A stretch of 64,000 nucleotides of DNA from Alicyclobacillus mali (GCF_017329565.1 NZ_JAFMTT010000004.1); one strand, 5' to 3'; counted from the first letter of the stretch, positions 24,439 through 34,170 are shown. The notes: generated from the sequence alone by a model not told the origin. Made by a program: numbers and translations.

Positions 24439-25159
24439 CGCAGGCGTGATTCGGGTTGCTTTGGCGGGGGCGCTGGGACGCATGGGACAGGAGGCGCTCA
24501 AGGCGCTGCGACAGGAGGACGACATCGCCATCTGCGGGCTTTTGGTGCGCCGAGCTGATGAAGAGACCGAGCAAAAGCTTTCCGCCTACGGCGCGGTGTA
24601 TGACGATCCAGAACGGCTTCTCGACACGGAACAGCCGGACGTGTGGGTTGATCTGACGGGGCCGGGCGCGGTGGTCCGTGACGTCGATCTCGCCCTGGTT
24701 CGCGGCGTGCGGACCGTGGTCGGTGCCACCGGCTACACGGAGGAGGACGTGCGCCGGTGGGAAGAGATGGCGCGGGCGCGGCAGGTCGGCGCGGCCGTAT
24801 GCCCGAACTTCGCCATCGGAGCACTTCTCATGATGCGATTCGCGCGAGAGGCGGCTCGTTTCATGCCGCGTGGGGAGATTATTGAGCTGCATCACGACGG
24901 CAAGCGGGATAAACCGTCCGGCACAGCGCAGCGCACGAAGTCCATGATGGAAGTGGATTACGACGTGCCGATACATAGCGTGCGCTTGCCGGGACTTGTG
25001 GCACACCAGGAAGTCATCTTCGGCGGCACTGGCGAGGTGCTGACCATCCGGCACGATTCGCTCAGCCGCGAGAGCTTCATGCCCGGTCTCATCCTGGCTG
25101 TGAGGCGCGTCATGACCTTGCGCGAGCTGGTGTATGGACTGGACAAACTCCTCTGGTGA
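24431..25159 (+). CDS. dapB: 4-hydroxy-tetrahydrodipicolinate reductase
   Basis: NAD(P)H-dependent reductase in the diaminopimelate/lysine pathway, feeding peptidoglycan and, in spore formers, dipicolinate. The 242-residue protein has the dinucleotide-binding GALGRMGQ, GATGYTEED, ICPN-like VCPNFAIGALL, and the catalytic/substrate motif ELHHDGKRDKPSGTA, where Lys stands for the usual Ala in KxDAPSG. It is slightly shorter than Bacillus DapB. The ATG at 24431 overlaps the ypjD end. In Bacillus mgsA and bshB1 follow; here bshA comes next directly. Confidence 0.94.
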   Translation: MSDAGVIRVALAGALGRMGQEALKALRQEDDIAICGLLVRRADEETEQKLSAYGAVYDDPERLLDTEQPDVWVDLTGPGAVVRDVDLALVRGVRTVVGATGYTEEDVRRWEEMARARQVGAAVCPNFAIGALLMMRFAREAARFMPRGEIIELHHDGKRDKPSGTAQRTKSMMEVDYDVPIHSVRLPGLVAHQEVIFGGTGEVLTIRHDSLSRESFMPGLILAVRRVMTLRELVYGLDKLLW

Positions 25160-25190
25160 AAAAAACGGGTGGCCGAAAGGAGGTGCGCCG

Positions 25191-26345
25191 GTGCGCGTCG
25201 GAATCAGTTGTTACCCGACGGTGGGCGGATCTGGCGCGGTGGCAACCGAGCTCGGCAAGGCGCTCGCCCGGCGTGGACACGAGGTCCACTTCATCGTGAC
25301 GGACGTGCCGTTTCGGCTCGGCGCCTTCGTGGAACACGTGTACATTCATCAAATCGAGCCTGTCACGTATCCGGTCTTGAAGACGCCGCCGTATGACTTT
25401 GCGCTCGCCAGCCTCATGGCGAGAGTCGCCGACGAATATCAACTCGACGTTCTGCACGCGCATTACGCCTTGCCGTTCGCGGTGTGCGCGTACTTGGCGC
25501 GCGAGATGGCGCACCATCCGGTTCGCGTGGTCACCACGCTGCATGGCACGGACATCACGGTGCTGGCTCAGGATCAGAGCCTCAAATCCATCATCAAGCT
25601 CGGCATCGAGCGAAGCGATGCAGTGACGGCCGTCAGCCAGAGTCTGGTCCTGGACACGGCTCGCCTGTTCGAGACTGACAAGCCCATTCGCTGCATTTAC
25701 AACTTCGTCGATCCCGGCGAGTTTCGGCCGGAGTGCGGGCGCGAATTGAAGCGCCACTTTGCGCCGAATGGTGAACGCGTCCTGCTTCACATCTCGAATT
25801 TCCGGCCGGTCAAACGGTTGCACGACGTGATCGCCGTGTTCGAGCGCGTGGTGAGGAGGATTCCCGCCAAGCTGCTGCTGGTGGGAGAAGGGCCGGATCT
25901 CGGGGCGGCCAAACGCCAGGTGGAAGAGGCCGGGCTCGGGAATGTCGTCCATTTCCTGGGGCGTCAGGACGAGGTGGCGCCGCTGTTTGCCGCTGCCGAT
26001 TTATTCCTCCTGCCGTCGGCAAGCGAGAGCTTTGGCCTGGTTGCGCTCGAGGCGATGTCGTGCGGCGTGCCCGTGGTCGGATCGACCGCCGGCGGCATTC
26101 CGGAGGTGGTGGTCCACGGCGAGACCGGCTTTCTGGCGCCCGTCGGTTGCGTCGACGACATGGCCGATCTCGCCTGTCAACTGCTGCAGAACGACGCCAT
26201 GTATCGGGCGTTCTCGTCGCGAGCCCGGGAACGTGCGGTCAACGCGTTCCACGTGGACCAGAAGGTCGGCGAATACGAGGCTCTGTACCGTGAGGTGATG
26301 GCGGCTGAATCCGGCAATCATGCGCATCCCCGCCCCGGCGCGTGA
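25191..26345 (+). CDS. bshA: N-acetyl-alpha-D-glucosaminyl L-malate synthase
   Basis: Family GT4 glycosyltransferase that makes GlcNAc-malate, the first step of bacillithiol, the low-molecular-weight thiol of many Bacillota. The 384-residue protein starts MRVGISCYPTVGGSGAVATE and carries DVLHAHYALPFAVCAYLA, VTTLHGTDITVL, HISNFRPVKR and the GT4 donor-site ESFGLVALEAM, all closely parallel to Bacillus BshA. GTG 25191 follows AAAGGAGGTG. The bshB deacetylase usually next door is not in this window. Overlaps cca by 26 bases. Confidence 0.93.
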   Translation: MRVGISCYPTVGGSGAVATELGKALARRGHEVHFIVTDVPFRLGAFVEHVYIHQIEPVTYPVLKTPPYDFALASLMARVADEYQLDVLHAHYALPFAVCAYLAREMAHHPVRVVTTLHGTDITVLAQDQSLKSIIKLGIERSDAVTAVSQSLVLDTARLFETDKPIRCIYNFVDPGEFRPECGRELKRHFAPNGERVLLHISNFRPVKRLHDVIAVFERVVRRIPAKLLLVGEGPDLGAAKRQVEEAGLGNVVHFLGRQDEVAPLFAAADLFLLPSASESFGLVALEAMSCGVPVVGSTAGGIPEVVVHGETGFLAPVGCVDDMADLACQLLQNDAMYRAFSSRARERAVNAFHVDQKVGEYEALYREVMAAESGNHAHPRPGA

Positions 26346-27543
26346 AGTGATGCAGGTTCTGCATGGCGCTGGCTATTCCGCCTATTTGGTCGGCGGCGCG
26401 GTGCGAGACCTTTTGCTCGGAAGAAAGCCCGCGGATCTCGACGTCGCGACGAGCGCGCGGCCGGAGCAGGTCAAGTCGCTGTTTGCGCGCACCATCGACA
26501 CGGGAATTCGCCACGGAACCGTCTCGGTGCAGTCTGCGGGGGTCTGGCTTGAAGTCACCACGTTTCGGTCCGAAGGGCCGTACGGCGACGGGCGCCGTCC
26601 CGATTTCGTGCGCTTCGTGGATGACGTGGAAGCGGATCTCGCCCGGCGAGACTTTACCATGAACGCCATGGCAATTGACTTGGAAGGCCGGCTCGTGGAC
26701 CCGTTTGACGGCCGCGGCGACCTTTTGCGCGGAGTTCTGCGCGCGGTGGGCGATCCCGTCGCACGCTTCCGCGAGGATGGGCTGCGCCTCGTCCGCGCGG
26801 TTCGGTTTGCCGCGCAGTTTCATCTGACGTTCGATCCCGCCACGGAGGCGGCGCTTGTCGAGGCGGCCGGCGCCATCCGTCCGGTTGCCCTAGAGCGAAT
26901 CGGACGAGAACTGGAGCGCCTTTCGCAGGCGCCATGGCACGCCCATGTCGACGTGCTCGCTTCGACGCCGCTCTGGCGGCAGAAGGGGGAACCTCTCTCC
27001 TGGTTGGAATCGGGGTTTGCCTGGCTCGCGAGCCAGGGCCACTTTGCGCTCGCTCCTCCACCGGGTTTCGCGAGTCTCGCACTTTGGTTTGTCGGCGTGG
27101 ACGACGGGCCTCTCCGTGCGCGCCGATTCGCGGAGGAACTTGCGTACGGAAAGGACGCGGCTCGGTACATCGAGCGGGCTGTGGCACTGATCCAGGCCTG
27201 GGCGCGCGGTGAAAATGCCACGTCCGCCGAGAGCCTGTACGAAGCCGGGCGCGCGCCTGCCGAAATGGCCGCTCGCATGGTCTCGTTTCTGGCGCGCGGG
27301 GACCTGTTTGAGATGGCGCGTTGGAAGCGCGCTATCCGCTTGCAGCAGGTCTGGGACAGGTCCGATCTCGCCTTGCCGGCGGCTGAGTTGATAGCCCTGG
27401 GTTTGCAAGGCAAGGAAATCGGCCAATGTCAGATGAGCCTGGTGCGCCGCGTTCTGCGTGGCGAGATCGAGAATCAATTCGAAGCTCTGCGCCGCGAAGC
27501 GGCGGCGTGGGTGAAGAGGGGCGATAACCGTGGCCGTGGATGA
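26320..27543 (+). CDS. cca: CCA tRNA nucleotidyltransferase
   Basis: Adds or repairs the 3'-terminal CCA of tRNAs. The 407-residue class II enzyme shows the nucleotidyltransferase motif LVGGAVRDLLLG, the catalytic DLDVAT (DxD), RRDFTMNAMAID, the nucleotide-template segment EDGLRLVRAVRFAAQF and a helical C-terminal tRNA-binding part. The ATG at 26320 lies inside the bshA end; a weak ribosome binding site suggests translational coupling. The gene order bshA-cca-birA is that of Bacillus. The stop overlaps the birA start by 14 bases. Confidence 0.94.
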   Translation: MRIPAPAREVMQVLHGAGYSAYLVGGAVRDLLLGRKPADLDVATSARPEQVKSLFARTIDTGIRHGTVSVQSAGVWLEVTTFRSEGPYGDGRRPDFVRFVDDVEADLARRDFTMNAMAIDLEGRLVDPFDGRGDLLRGVLRAVGDPVARFREDGLRLVRAVRFAAQFHLTFDPATEAALVEAAGAIRPVALERIGRELERLSQAPWHAHVDVLASTPLWRQKGEPLSWLESGFAWLASQGHFALAPPPGFASLALWFVGVDDGPLRARRFAEELAYGKDAARYIERAVALIQAWARGENATSAESLYEAGRAPAEMAARMVSFLARGDLFEMARWKRAIRLQQVWDRSDLALPAAELIALGLQGKEIGQCQMSLVRRVLRGEIENQFEALRREAAAWVKRGDNRGRG

Positions 27544-28531
27544 CACCGGCGTGAGGGACCAGCTTGTGGAGGCGTTTCTGGCGGCCGACGGCCCGATTTC
27601 CGGCGAGGAACTGAGCCATCGCCTGGGCCTCTCCCGAACGGCCGTGTGGAAACAGGTGAAGGCACTCGAACAGGTGGGATTCGAGTTTGAGGCGTCACCC
27701 CGTGTCGGTTACCGAGCCATCCGAATTCCGGACGAGCTGATGGCGCCATTGGTTCGGCCTCATTTGCCACCCGAATGTCTGCTCGGATCGCCCATTTTGT
27801 GGGCAGCTTCGAGGGCTTCGACCAATGACACAGCTCTCGAACTGGCGGCGAAGGGACTTCCGCACGGCGGCGTGGTGACGGCCGGCGAGCAGACGGGTGG
27901 CAGAGGTCGGCGCGATCGCGCCTGGGCGTCTCCGCGCGGCGGCATGTGGTTTACGGTGTTCGTGCGCAATGCGTGCGCCCTTCGGCACGCGCCCGATCTC
28001 ACGCTGCTGGCGGCGCTTGGCGTGTGCCGCGCCCTTCGTGTGGAAGGGGTTCCCGCCCAGATCAAGTGGCCCAACGACCTGCTCCTCAATGGCAAAAAGA
28101 TAGGCGGCATCCTGGCGCAGATCCGGGCGGAGGGGGAATTGGTCGATCACGCGGTGATTGGTATCGGCCTGAACGCGAACTTTTCCATCGAAGCGCTGCC
28201 GGCGGACATCCGCCATCGTGCCTCGACCATTCTGCATGAGATGGGGACGCCGATTCATCGGGCGAAGGTGCTCGCGCGGATTCTGACACAGCTTGATGCA
28301 CTGTACCGCGATCTCCGAGATGGGCGCGGGTTTCAGGCAGTCCACGCCGAATGGACGGCCCTGTGTTCGACCGTCGGACAGGAGGTGGAAGTCGCGATGG
28401 GCGAGGAGCGCCTGCGCGGCATCGCGCGGTCCATCGAACCCGACGGAAGCCTGGTGCTGGAGACGAGCCCAGGTGTGACGCGAACGGTCGTCAGCGGTGA
28501 GGTCCTGTTCTCCGCGCGCGAGCAAGTGTAG
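27530..28531 (+). CDS. birA: Biotin-protein ligase / biotin repressor
   Basis: A 333-residue bifunctional BirA. An N-terminal winged helix (residues about 8-65, ISGEELSHRLGLSRTAVWKQ) is followed by the ligase catalytic domain with GRGRRDRAWASPRGG (biotinyl-AMP loop) and KWPNDLLLNGKKIGGIL, and a small C-terminal SH3-like domain. It attaches biotin to carboxylases and, with the DNA-binding domain present, probably represses biotin genes. GTG 27530 follows GAGGGG and overlaps cca. Confidence 0.95.
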   Translation: MAVDDTGVRDQLVEAFLAADGPISGEELSHRLGLSRTAVWKQVKALEQVGFEFEASPRVGYRAIRIPDELMAPLVRPHLPPECLLGSPILWAASRASTNDTALELAAKGLPHGGVVTAGEQTGGRGRRDRAWASPRGGMWFTVFVRNACALRHAPDLTLLAALGVCRALRVEGVPAQIKWPNDLLLNGKKIGGILAQIRAEGELVDHAVIGIGLNANFSIEALPADIRHRASTILHEMGTPIHRAKVLARILTQLDALYRDLRDGRGFQAVHAEWTALCSTVGQEVEVAMGEERLRGIARSIEPDGSLVLETSPGVTRTVVSGEVLFSAREQV

Positions 28532-28623
28532 CGCAATCGTCAGGATTCCCCGTTCAACGCGCGTATTTTCCGGGCATGTCCCTGGGATGCGGGTCAAACC
28601 TTATCCCCGAGGGGGCGATGCCT

Positions 28624-29553
28624 ATGACGGGGTGGTCCCAGGGGGCGGGCCATCGGGCGATACGCGTGAAGTCTTCGCTGATGGAGGCTCGAGGCGCGAT
28701 GACTCTTGGGTTGTACGGCAGGGCGAAGCGAGCCATTGCGCGCGCCATCGCGCTTGGCTGGCGCACGAGTTCCGCGTACAGAGATCTCGCCGTGGCGTGC
28801 GCCGCGGAGGGCGAGTGGGACCATGCGCGACGAGCGATGGCCCTCGGCTGGAGCTTTGCCCGCTCGGCGCAAGATGCGTTTACTTTGCTTCGCGTCTCGG
28901 GCGAGATTGCGTTTCGCCGCGGTGACTATCCTGGCGCGGTCACAGCATGGCAGCAGGCGCTTGCCCTGCGGCCCGAGTGGGACCGCGGCTGGTATCGTCT
29001 GGGGTTGGCGTCTGCGTATAGCGGGGCCTACCGAACTGCAGAAATGGCGTTTCGAACGTGCGCACGAGGCGGCAAAGGTGACGACTGGGTGCTCCCCGCG
29101 GTGTGCGCCTATCTCGCAAGCATGCCCCGTGTCGCGGCGAGCCACCTTCATCTGGCTGTTCGGCAAGGCGTATCGACACCTCGACATGCCCGCGCCTTGG
29201 GAGCGCTCGCCGTTGCGCTCGGCGAGCAGCAGTTGGCGCTGAACTGGGCGCAAGCGTGCGCGTCAGACGCGAGGTTTGCCCCCATCGAGCACGAAGTACG
29301 GGCTTTGCTCGCGTGGTTGGAGGGTGACGTGGCTGGCTCTGCATGCCTCGCGAAGAAGGCGGTGATGGCCGGCGGGCAACACCATGCGCTCGTCTACTTG
29401 GCGATGGAAGCCGGAAACAGAGGCGCAGGGTTCCATGGGCATCATGGTCAGGCGTCGAGTACAATGGGTGCACAGGAACATCGGACAAACCGAGGGCGGG
29501 AGTGCGACGCGAGTGGAATGGATCATCGTGGATTTGGAGACGACGGGGCTTGA
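28624..29553 (+). CDS. TPR-type repeat protein of unknown role
   Basis: A 309-residue soluble protein built of helix-turn-helix repeats. Segments such as GLYGRAKRAIARAIALGW, GEWDHARRAMALGW and GDYPGAVTAWQQALALRPEW follow the tetratricopeptide pattern from about residue 25 to 200. No catalytic motif is seen. The last about 30 residues (GHHGQASSTMG onward) are non-repetitive and lie where the sequence doubles as the start of dinG. ATG 28624 has GAGGGG at about 8 bases; an ATG at 28618 adjoins it. It overlaps dinG by 41 bases. Not present between birA and dinG in Bacillus. Confidence 0.72.
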   Translation: MTGWSQGAGHRAIRVKSSLMEARGAMTLGLYGRAKRAIARAIALGWRTSSAYRDLAVACAAEGEWDHARRAMALGWSFARSAQDAFTLLRVSGEIAFRRGDYPGAVTAWQQALALRPEWDRGWYRLGLASAYSGAYRTAEMAFRTCARGGKGDDWVLPAVCAYLASMPRVAASHLHLAVRQGVSTPRHARALGALAVALGEQQLALNWAQACASDARFAPIEHEVRALLAWLEGDVAGSACLAKKAVMAGGQHHALVYLAMEAGNRGAGFHGHHGQASSTMGAQEHRTNRGRECDASGMDHRGFGDDGA

Positions 29554-32368
29554 CCCTGAGCGCGGCGAAATTCTGGAGATCGGCGCGCTCAGGGTGTGCG
29601 ATCACGCCGTCGTCGATACGTTTCACACGCTTGTGACGCCCGAGCGCCCAATTCCGGATGAAATCTCGCGGCTGACCGGCCTTTCCGCTTCGGATCTCGC
29701 GGGCGCGCCGCCCGAGCGCGAGGCGCTGATGCGCTTCGCAGCATTTGCTGGAGATACACCGATGGCAGGGCACAACTGGGCGTTCGAGCGCAGTTTTTTG
29801 CGCTATCGCGCCGCGCAATATCATCTGCCGCTCGAGCCAGGCGACGGGCTTTGCACGTTGACCCTCGCCCGCATCTTGGCACCTCGGCTGATGAGTCATC
29901 GCCTTGAATATCTGGCCCGTCGTCTGCGCTTGCGCGCTGAAGTGAGCCACCGGGCACTGGCCGACGCACACACGACTCACCAACTGCTCACCCGCTTGGA
30001 AGAAAAGGCACGGCGACTGCCCGAGGGCGTCATCGAGTTGCTGGCGGGGCTCGCAGGCTTGTACTCCCCGCTCACCGCGGCTTGGTTTGAAGAGGTTTTG
30101 CGGCGGCACCAAGGACACCACGGACCAGAGCTCGAAGAGCGGCAGGGCCTTTACTACACAAAGCCGAACATGCCATTGAGGCCCGAGGAGCGCTCGACTT
30201 CCATGCCCAATCGCGCCCAACTCGACGAGATCGCCAGCAAGGCCAGAGAGGTGCTTGCGCCCGGCGGTCCGCTGGCGGCGTCGATGCCTGGCTTTGAAGC
30301 TCGTCCGGGACAGTTGGCCATGGTCGACGCCGTGGCAGAGGCGCTCGCGGAGGGCAAGCACGCCATGGTGGAGGCTGGGACGGGGACGGGCAAGTCGCTT
30401 GCATATCTGGTCCCCGCCGCGCTTCTGGCGATGAAGACGGGCGATCCCGTCGTCGTGAGCACCCACACGCTCTCCCTGCAGGACCAGATTGCTGAGCGCG
30501 ACTTTCCGCTTCTCCGTCGCATCTTCGGTGAGGAACTGCGTCTCGTGGTCCAAAAGGGCCGCAATAATTACGTCTGTCTGCGAAAGGTGCGCAGCGAAGC
30601 GCGCCTTTCCACGATGGCTACGCCTGTGGACGAGATCCAGGGCGTGATGGCGCTTTTGGTCTGGCTTACCGAGACGCCGGACGGGACGCGGGAGACGCTG
30701 TCGAAGTTGTCGGTGGGCGGGGGGCTCTGGGCGCGCGTCCGCAGCGAGAGCGAATCGTGCATCAATCGGCGCTGCCCGTTTTTCCAGCCGTGCTACTACT
30801 TTCGGACCAAGCAGGCAGCCCAGACTGCGCATCTTATCGTGACCAACCACTCGCTCGTCATGTCAGATCTGGCCTCAGATCATCGCGTATTGCCCAAATA
30901 TGAGCATTTGGTCGTGGACGAGGCGCATCACCTCGAGGAGCAGGCCACCAATCACCTCGGTTTCGAAGTCCAAAGCGGCGGCATGGCCGCTTTGGCGCAC
31001 CGACTTGTGCGAGATCGCGGCCGAGCGGGTGTGCTGGCCGACGTCATGCGCATGTTGGAGGAACTGCACATCGAGGGTTCCACGCTCGATCTGCTGGAAG
31101 AGGCAAAGGAATGGGTGGGGACTGTCAGCGCAGATGTGGACGCAGCATTCCAGGCCCTCGCTGCGCAGGTCCCAACGGGCCAGTCGGAGTTTCGCCTTGA
31201 CGCGTCGTGGCGGCAGAGCGCCTCGTTTCAGGCGTACAGGGAGGCGCTGGACAAGACGCAGGCGGGCGTGAAACGGCTGCACGATTTGCGCGCTCGGCTG
31301 GTGGAGCTCGTGAAGTCGCTTCCGTCGGATGATCACGTCGGGCGCGTCGTCGACGCCGCAGGCTTTCTGGGATCGTGGCTCGACGGGATCGCGCGCATGC
31401 AGGAGGTGTTGGACGAGAGCCCGGACGACGTGACCTGGGTGGAGGTGCAGGCGGGCGGCTCGCGCACGCGCGTGAGTGTGCATCGGGCGCCTGTGGACGT
31501 GGCTCGCGTCCTCAAGCAGCACCTCTTCGATCCGCTGCGCTCGGTCATTCTGACCTCGGCCACGCTCGCCGTGAACGGGGCGTTCGACTTCGCCATTCGG
31601 AAGCTCGGGCTTGACGAACACGCGCGCGAAGACCGCGTCATTGCGCGGACTGTCCCGTCTCCCTTCGCAATGGAGAGACAGGCGCGCCTGTTTGTTCCGA
31701 ACGATGTCCCGGACATTGCGGCGGCGCCGCCGGAGGAAGCTGCGGCGTGGCTCACCGCATCTATCTCCAGCCTTGCCGAGGTGTCGAATGGCCGGATGCT
31801 CGTGCTGTTCACGAGCCACGCGCTTTTGCGCGAGACGGCGCGCCTTGCACGTTCAGTCCTCGCCGAACGAGGCCTGAACCTGCTTGCGCAGGACTTGGAT
31901 GGGAGTCGAGCGGCGCTGCTCGAGGCGTTTCGGGCGCACCCTGAGAGCGTGATGTTTGGGGCGCAAACGTTCTGGGAAGGCATTGATCTGCCGGGCGATC
32001 AGCTGACAGCTCTCGTGATCGTGCGATTGCCGTTCGCTCCGCCGACTCATCCGGTGACGGCCGCTCGCTTGGAACGCCTGGAGGCAAGCGGGCAGAACGC
32101 ATTTCGCGCGCTCAGCCTGCCCGAGGCGGTCGTGCGCTTTCGTCAGGGTGTCGGCCGCCTGATTCGAACACAGCAGGACCGCGGCGTGATCGTCGTATTT
32201 GACAAGCGCATTGTGACGCAGCGATATGGATCGATGTTCTGGAAGTCTATCCCTGGCCTTCGGCCTCGCGCTGTGCCGGAGCGCGATCTCGTCGCTGAGG
32301 TGCGGAAGTTTTTACGAAGCACGCCTTCCTCTTCCGAGCATGGGGTGCGCGCTTCGCTCTCACCCTAA
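29513..32368 (+). CDS. dinG: DinG-type helicase with N-terminal DEDDh exonuclease domain
   Basis: A 951-residue protein: an exonuclease domain (about 1-165) followed by an XPD/DinG superfamily 2 helicase. The exonuclease has D7 and E9 in VDLETTG and His/Asp in HRALADAHTTH, but the Exo II aspartate is replaced by Glu (E92 in HNWAFERSFL). The helicase has Walker A GTGTGKS (K294) and DEAH (D469), plus four cysteines C355, C416, C421 and C427 spaced like the Fe-S cluster ligands of E. coli DinG. GTG 29513 gives the usual N-terminus just before VDLETTG. Probably acts on damaged or structured DNA. Overlaps the TPR gene by 41 bases. Confidence 0.92.
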   Translation: MEWIIVDLETTGLDPERGEILEIGALRVCDHAVVDTFHTLVTPERPIPDEISRLTGLSASDLAGAPPEREALMRFAAFAGDTPMAGHNWAFERSFLRYRAAQYHLPLEPGDGLCTLTLARILAPRLMSHRLEYLARRLRLRAEVSHRALADAHTTHQLLTRLEEKARRLPEGVIELLAGLAGLYSPLTAAWFEEVLRRHQGHHGPELEERQGLYYTKPNMPLRPEERSTSMPNRAQLDEIASKAREVLAPGGPLAASMPGFEARPGQLAMVDAVAEALAEGKHAMVEAGTGTGKSLAYLVPAALLAMKTGDPVVVSTHTLSLQDQIAERDFPLLRRIFGEELRLVVQKGRNNYVCLRKVRSEARLSTMATPVDEIQGVMALLVWLTETPDGTRETLSKLSVGGGLWARVRSESESCINRRCPFFQPCYYFRTKQAAQTAHLIVTNHSLVMSDLASDHRVLPKYEHLVVDEAHHLEEQATNHLGFEVQSGGMAALAHRLVRDRGRAGVLADVMRMLEELHIEGSTLDLLEEAKEWVGTVSADVDAAFQALAAQVPTGQSEFRLDASWRQSASFQAYREALDKTQAGVKRLHDLRARLVELVKSLPSDDHVGRVVDAAGFLGSWLDGIARMQEVLDESPDDVTWVEVQAGGSRTRVSVHRAPVDVARVLKQHLFDPLRSVILTSATLAVNGAFDFAIRKLGLDEHAREDRVIARTVPSPFAMERQARLFVPNDVPDIAAAPPEEAAAWLTASISSLAEVSNGRMLVLFTSHALLRETARLARSVLAERGLNLLAQDLDGSRAALLEAFRAHPESVMFGAQTFWEGIDLPGDQLTALVIVRLPFAPPTHPVTAARLERLEASGQNAFRALSLPEAVVRFRQGVGRLIRTQQDRGVIVVFDKRIVTQRYGSMFWKSIPGLRPRAVPERDLVAEVRKFLRSTPSSSEHGVRASLSP

Positions 32369-32386
32369 TCGCGTAGCGAGGGGGCG

Positions 32387-33220
32387 ATGAGCGGTATGCA
32401 TGCGATGTGGCGAGGTTCAGTGAGCTTCGGGCTCGTGAACATTCCTGTGCGGCTGTATAAGGCGACGGAGACGGGCGGGATTCATTTTCGGCAGTTGCAC
32501 AGAGACTGTCGGACCCCCATCACGTACAAGAAGTTCTGCCCGCGGTGCCAGGTGGAAGTGGGGCAGGACGAGATCGTGCGCGGGTTTGAATACGCGAAGG
32601 GCGAGTTTGTCGTGGTGGAGGACGAAGAACTGACGGCGTTTCAGGGACGCCGGGCCGAGACCATCGATCTCGTCCAATTCGCCGACGCAGGCGAGATCGA
32701 CCCGGTGATGTTTCAGAGCACGTATTATCTCGCGCCTGAGGCTGGTGGCAAGAAGGCGTATCGGCTGTTGTGGAAGGCGCTTCAGGCGTCGGGCCGCGTA
32801 GGGGTTGCCCGGATGACGCTGAGGAACGCGGAGTCACTCGCGCTCGTGCGGGCGAGTGATGCCGGCGGAGAAGTCTTGGTGGTACACGCACTGGCATGGC
32901 CGGAGGACGTCCGCTCCACGCGGGAGCTCCCGTACGTTCGGGAGGCCGTGGACATCGATGCGAACGAACTCGAAGTGGCGGAGACGCTCATCCGGCAATT
33001 GACCAAGCCGTTTGTGCCAAACGATTATCAAGACGAGAGTCGAGCGCGATTGGAGGCGTGGATAGCCGAGCGGCGCGGAGAGGGAGAGACGGAGAACCCT
33101 GGCGTGCAAGCAACGGGAGAGGTCGTGGATCTGATGGAGGCGCTGAAAAAGAGCGTGCAGCTTGCGAAACAGGCCGAAACATCGCAGTCGAGGAAACGGA
33201 GGCAGCGAAAGACGTCTTGA
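32387..33220 (+). CDS. ku: Ku protein of bacterial non-homologous end joining
   Basis: A 277-residue homodimeric DNA-end-binding protein. The start WRGSVSFGLVNIPVRLYKAT, the CPRC zinc-like pair and VEVGQDEIVRGFEYAKGE are diagnostic of bacterial Ku, and the C-terminus is a basic tail (SQSRKRRQRKTS) thought to bind DNA or LigD. It lies 18 bp after dinG on the same strand, so it may be co-transcribed. Ribosome binding site GAGGGGG (32378-32384) is very close to ATG 32387; ATG 32396 is an alternative start. Convergent with the ligase gene, 5 bp away. Confidence 0.95.
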   Translation: MSGMHAMWRGSVSFGLVNIPVRLYKATETGGIHFRQLHRDCRTPITYKKFCPRCQVEVGQDEIVRGFEYAKGEFVVVEDEELTAFQGRRAETIDLVQFADAGEIDPVMFQSTYYLAPEAGGKKAYRLLWKALQASGRVGVARMTLRNAESLALVRASDAGGEVLVVHALAWPEDVRSTRELPYVREAVDIDANELEVAETLIRQLTKPFVPNDYQDESRARLEAWIAERRGEGETENPGVQATGEVVDLMEALKKSVQLAKQAETSQSRKRRQRKTS

Positions 33221-33225
33221 AGCTG

Positions 33226-34170
33226 CTACGGGTCTGCCTGCGAAAAACTGCACAACATAGGGGTAACCGGATGATCCAACCATCCAAGGAGCACGGGGTG
33301 GCGAAAGGTCAGGTGTGGTGTCCATTCGGAGAAGCGGACCTTCACGGCGACCGCGGGCCGTGCAAATCGGCACATTTTCTGAACTTTCGGTGGGCGGGCG
33401 AACGGGTGAGCCGATGTCTCCTCGGCAAGGACCCGTTCGACGAGCTGTTGCCATTCCCGATGCGAAAGGCGACCGGCCCCAACGTTGCCGACATGAAACA
33501 GCCGTGCTCTCTCATCAAACAGGCCAAGGACCAGCGCATTTGGGGTGCCCTCGCGGTACATGACGCCGCCAACGGCCGCGACGGCGTTTCGCTCATGTTT
33601 CACTTTGACCCAGCGCCCGTCCTTGCGGCCAGGGGCGTAGGTCGAATTCATCCGTTTGCAAACAATGCCCTCGAGTCCAATTTGCCTCGTGGCTGTGAAG
33701 AGGGCTTCGCTGTCCGCTTCGCCTTCCACCGCCAAGACGTGTGGAACGCCCGCAAGGTGCTTGGTCAGCCACTCGAGCCGCTTCGCCAATGGCCACTCTC
33801 CCACCCACGTTCCACCTATTTGCACGACGTCAAACACGGCATACCACACGGGGATTTCGTGCGCAAGCTTTGGAATGATGCTCAAATGGCCAGCTTGATC
33901 CCTGCGAAGAACTCGGTAAAAGTCAGGTCTGCCTCCTGAAAACGCGATGACCTCGCCGTCAAATGCGCAGCCCTGAAAAGGGGCGAGTGAAGATGCAATC
34001 TCGGGAAACCGCTCCGTCCTCGGTCTTCCATGCCGATTCCAGAGGTGCACCCCGTCTTTGGATACGTCGGCCACGGCGCGTACCCCGTCCCACTTGACCT
34101 GTGCAATCCACCCGTCGCCCGCGGGTACCTCGGCGCTTGAAATGGGTTCGAACGGCCGAAAGAATGCCAC
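33226..34170 (-). CDS. ligD: Stand-alone NHEJ ATP-dependent DNA ligase (LigD ligase module)
   Basis: A 314-residue ATP-dependent DNA ligase matching the ligase module of LigD. The nucleotidyl-acceptor Lys is in QVKWDGVRA (motif I), followed by FDGEVIAF (motif III), LEGIVCKR (motif IV) and GRWVKVKHE (motif V), then an OB-fold region. No polymerase or phosphoesterase module is attached. GTG 34170 is preferred, with AAGGAGGGG 6 bases upstream. It seals breaks held by Ku. The 61-bp gap to the divergent polymerase gene must hold both promoters; no strong boxes were seen. Confidence 0.92.
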   Translation of the reverse strand: MAFFRPFEPISSAEVPAGDGWIAQVKWDGVRAVADVSKDGVHLWNRHGRPRTERFPEIASSLAPFQGCAFDGEVIAFSGGRPDFYRVLRRDQAGHLSIIPKLAHEIPVWYAVFDVVQIGGTWVGEWPLAKRLEWLTKHLAGVPHVLAVEGEADSEALFTATRQIGLEGIVCKRMNSTYAPGRKDGRWVKVKHERNAVAAVGGVMYREGTPNALVLGLFDERARLFHVGNVGAGRLSHREWQQLVERVLAEETSAHPFARPPKVQKMCRFARPAVAVKVRFSEWTPHLTFRHPVLLGWLDHPVTPMLCSFSQADP

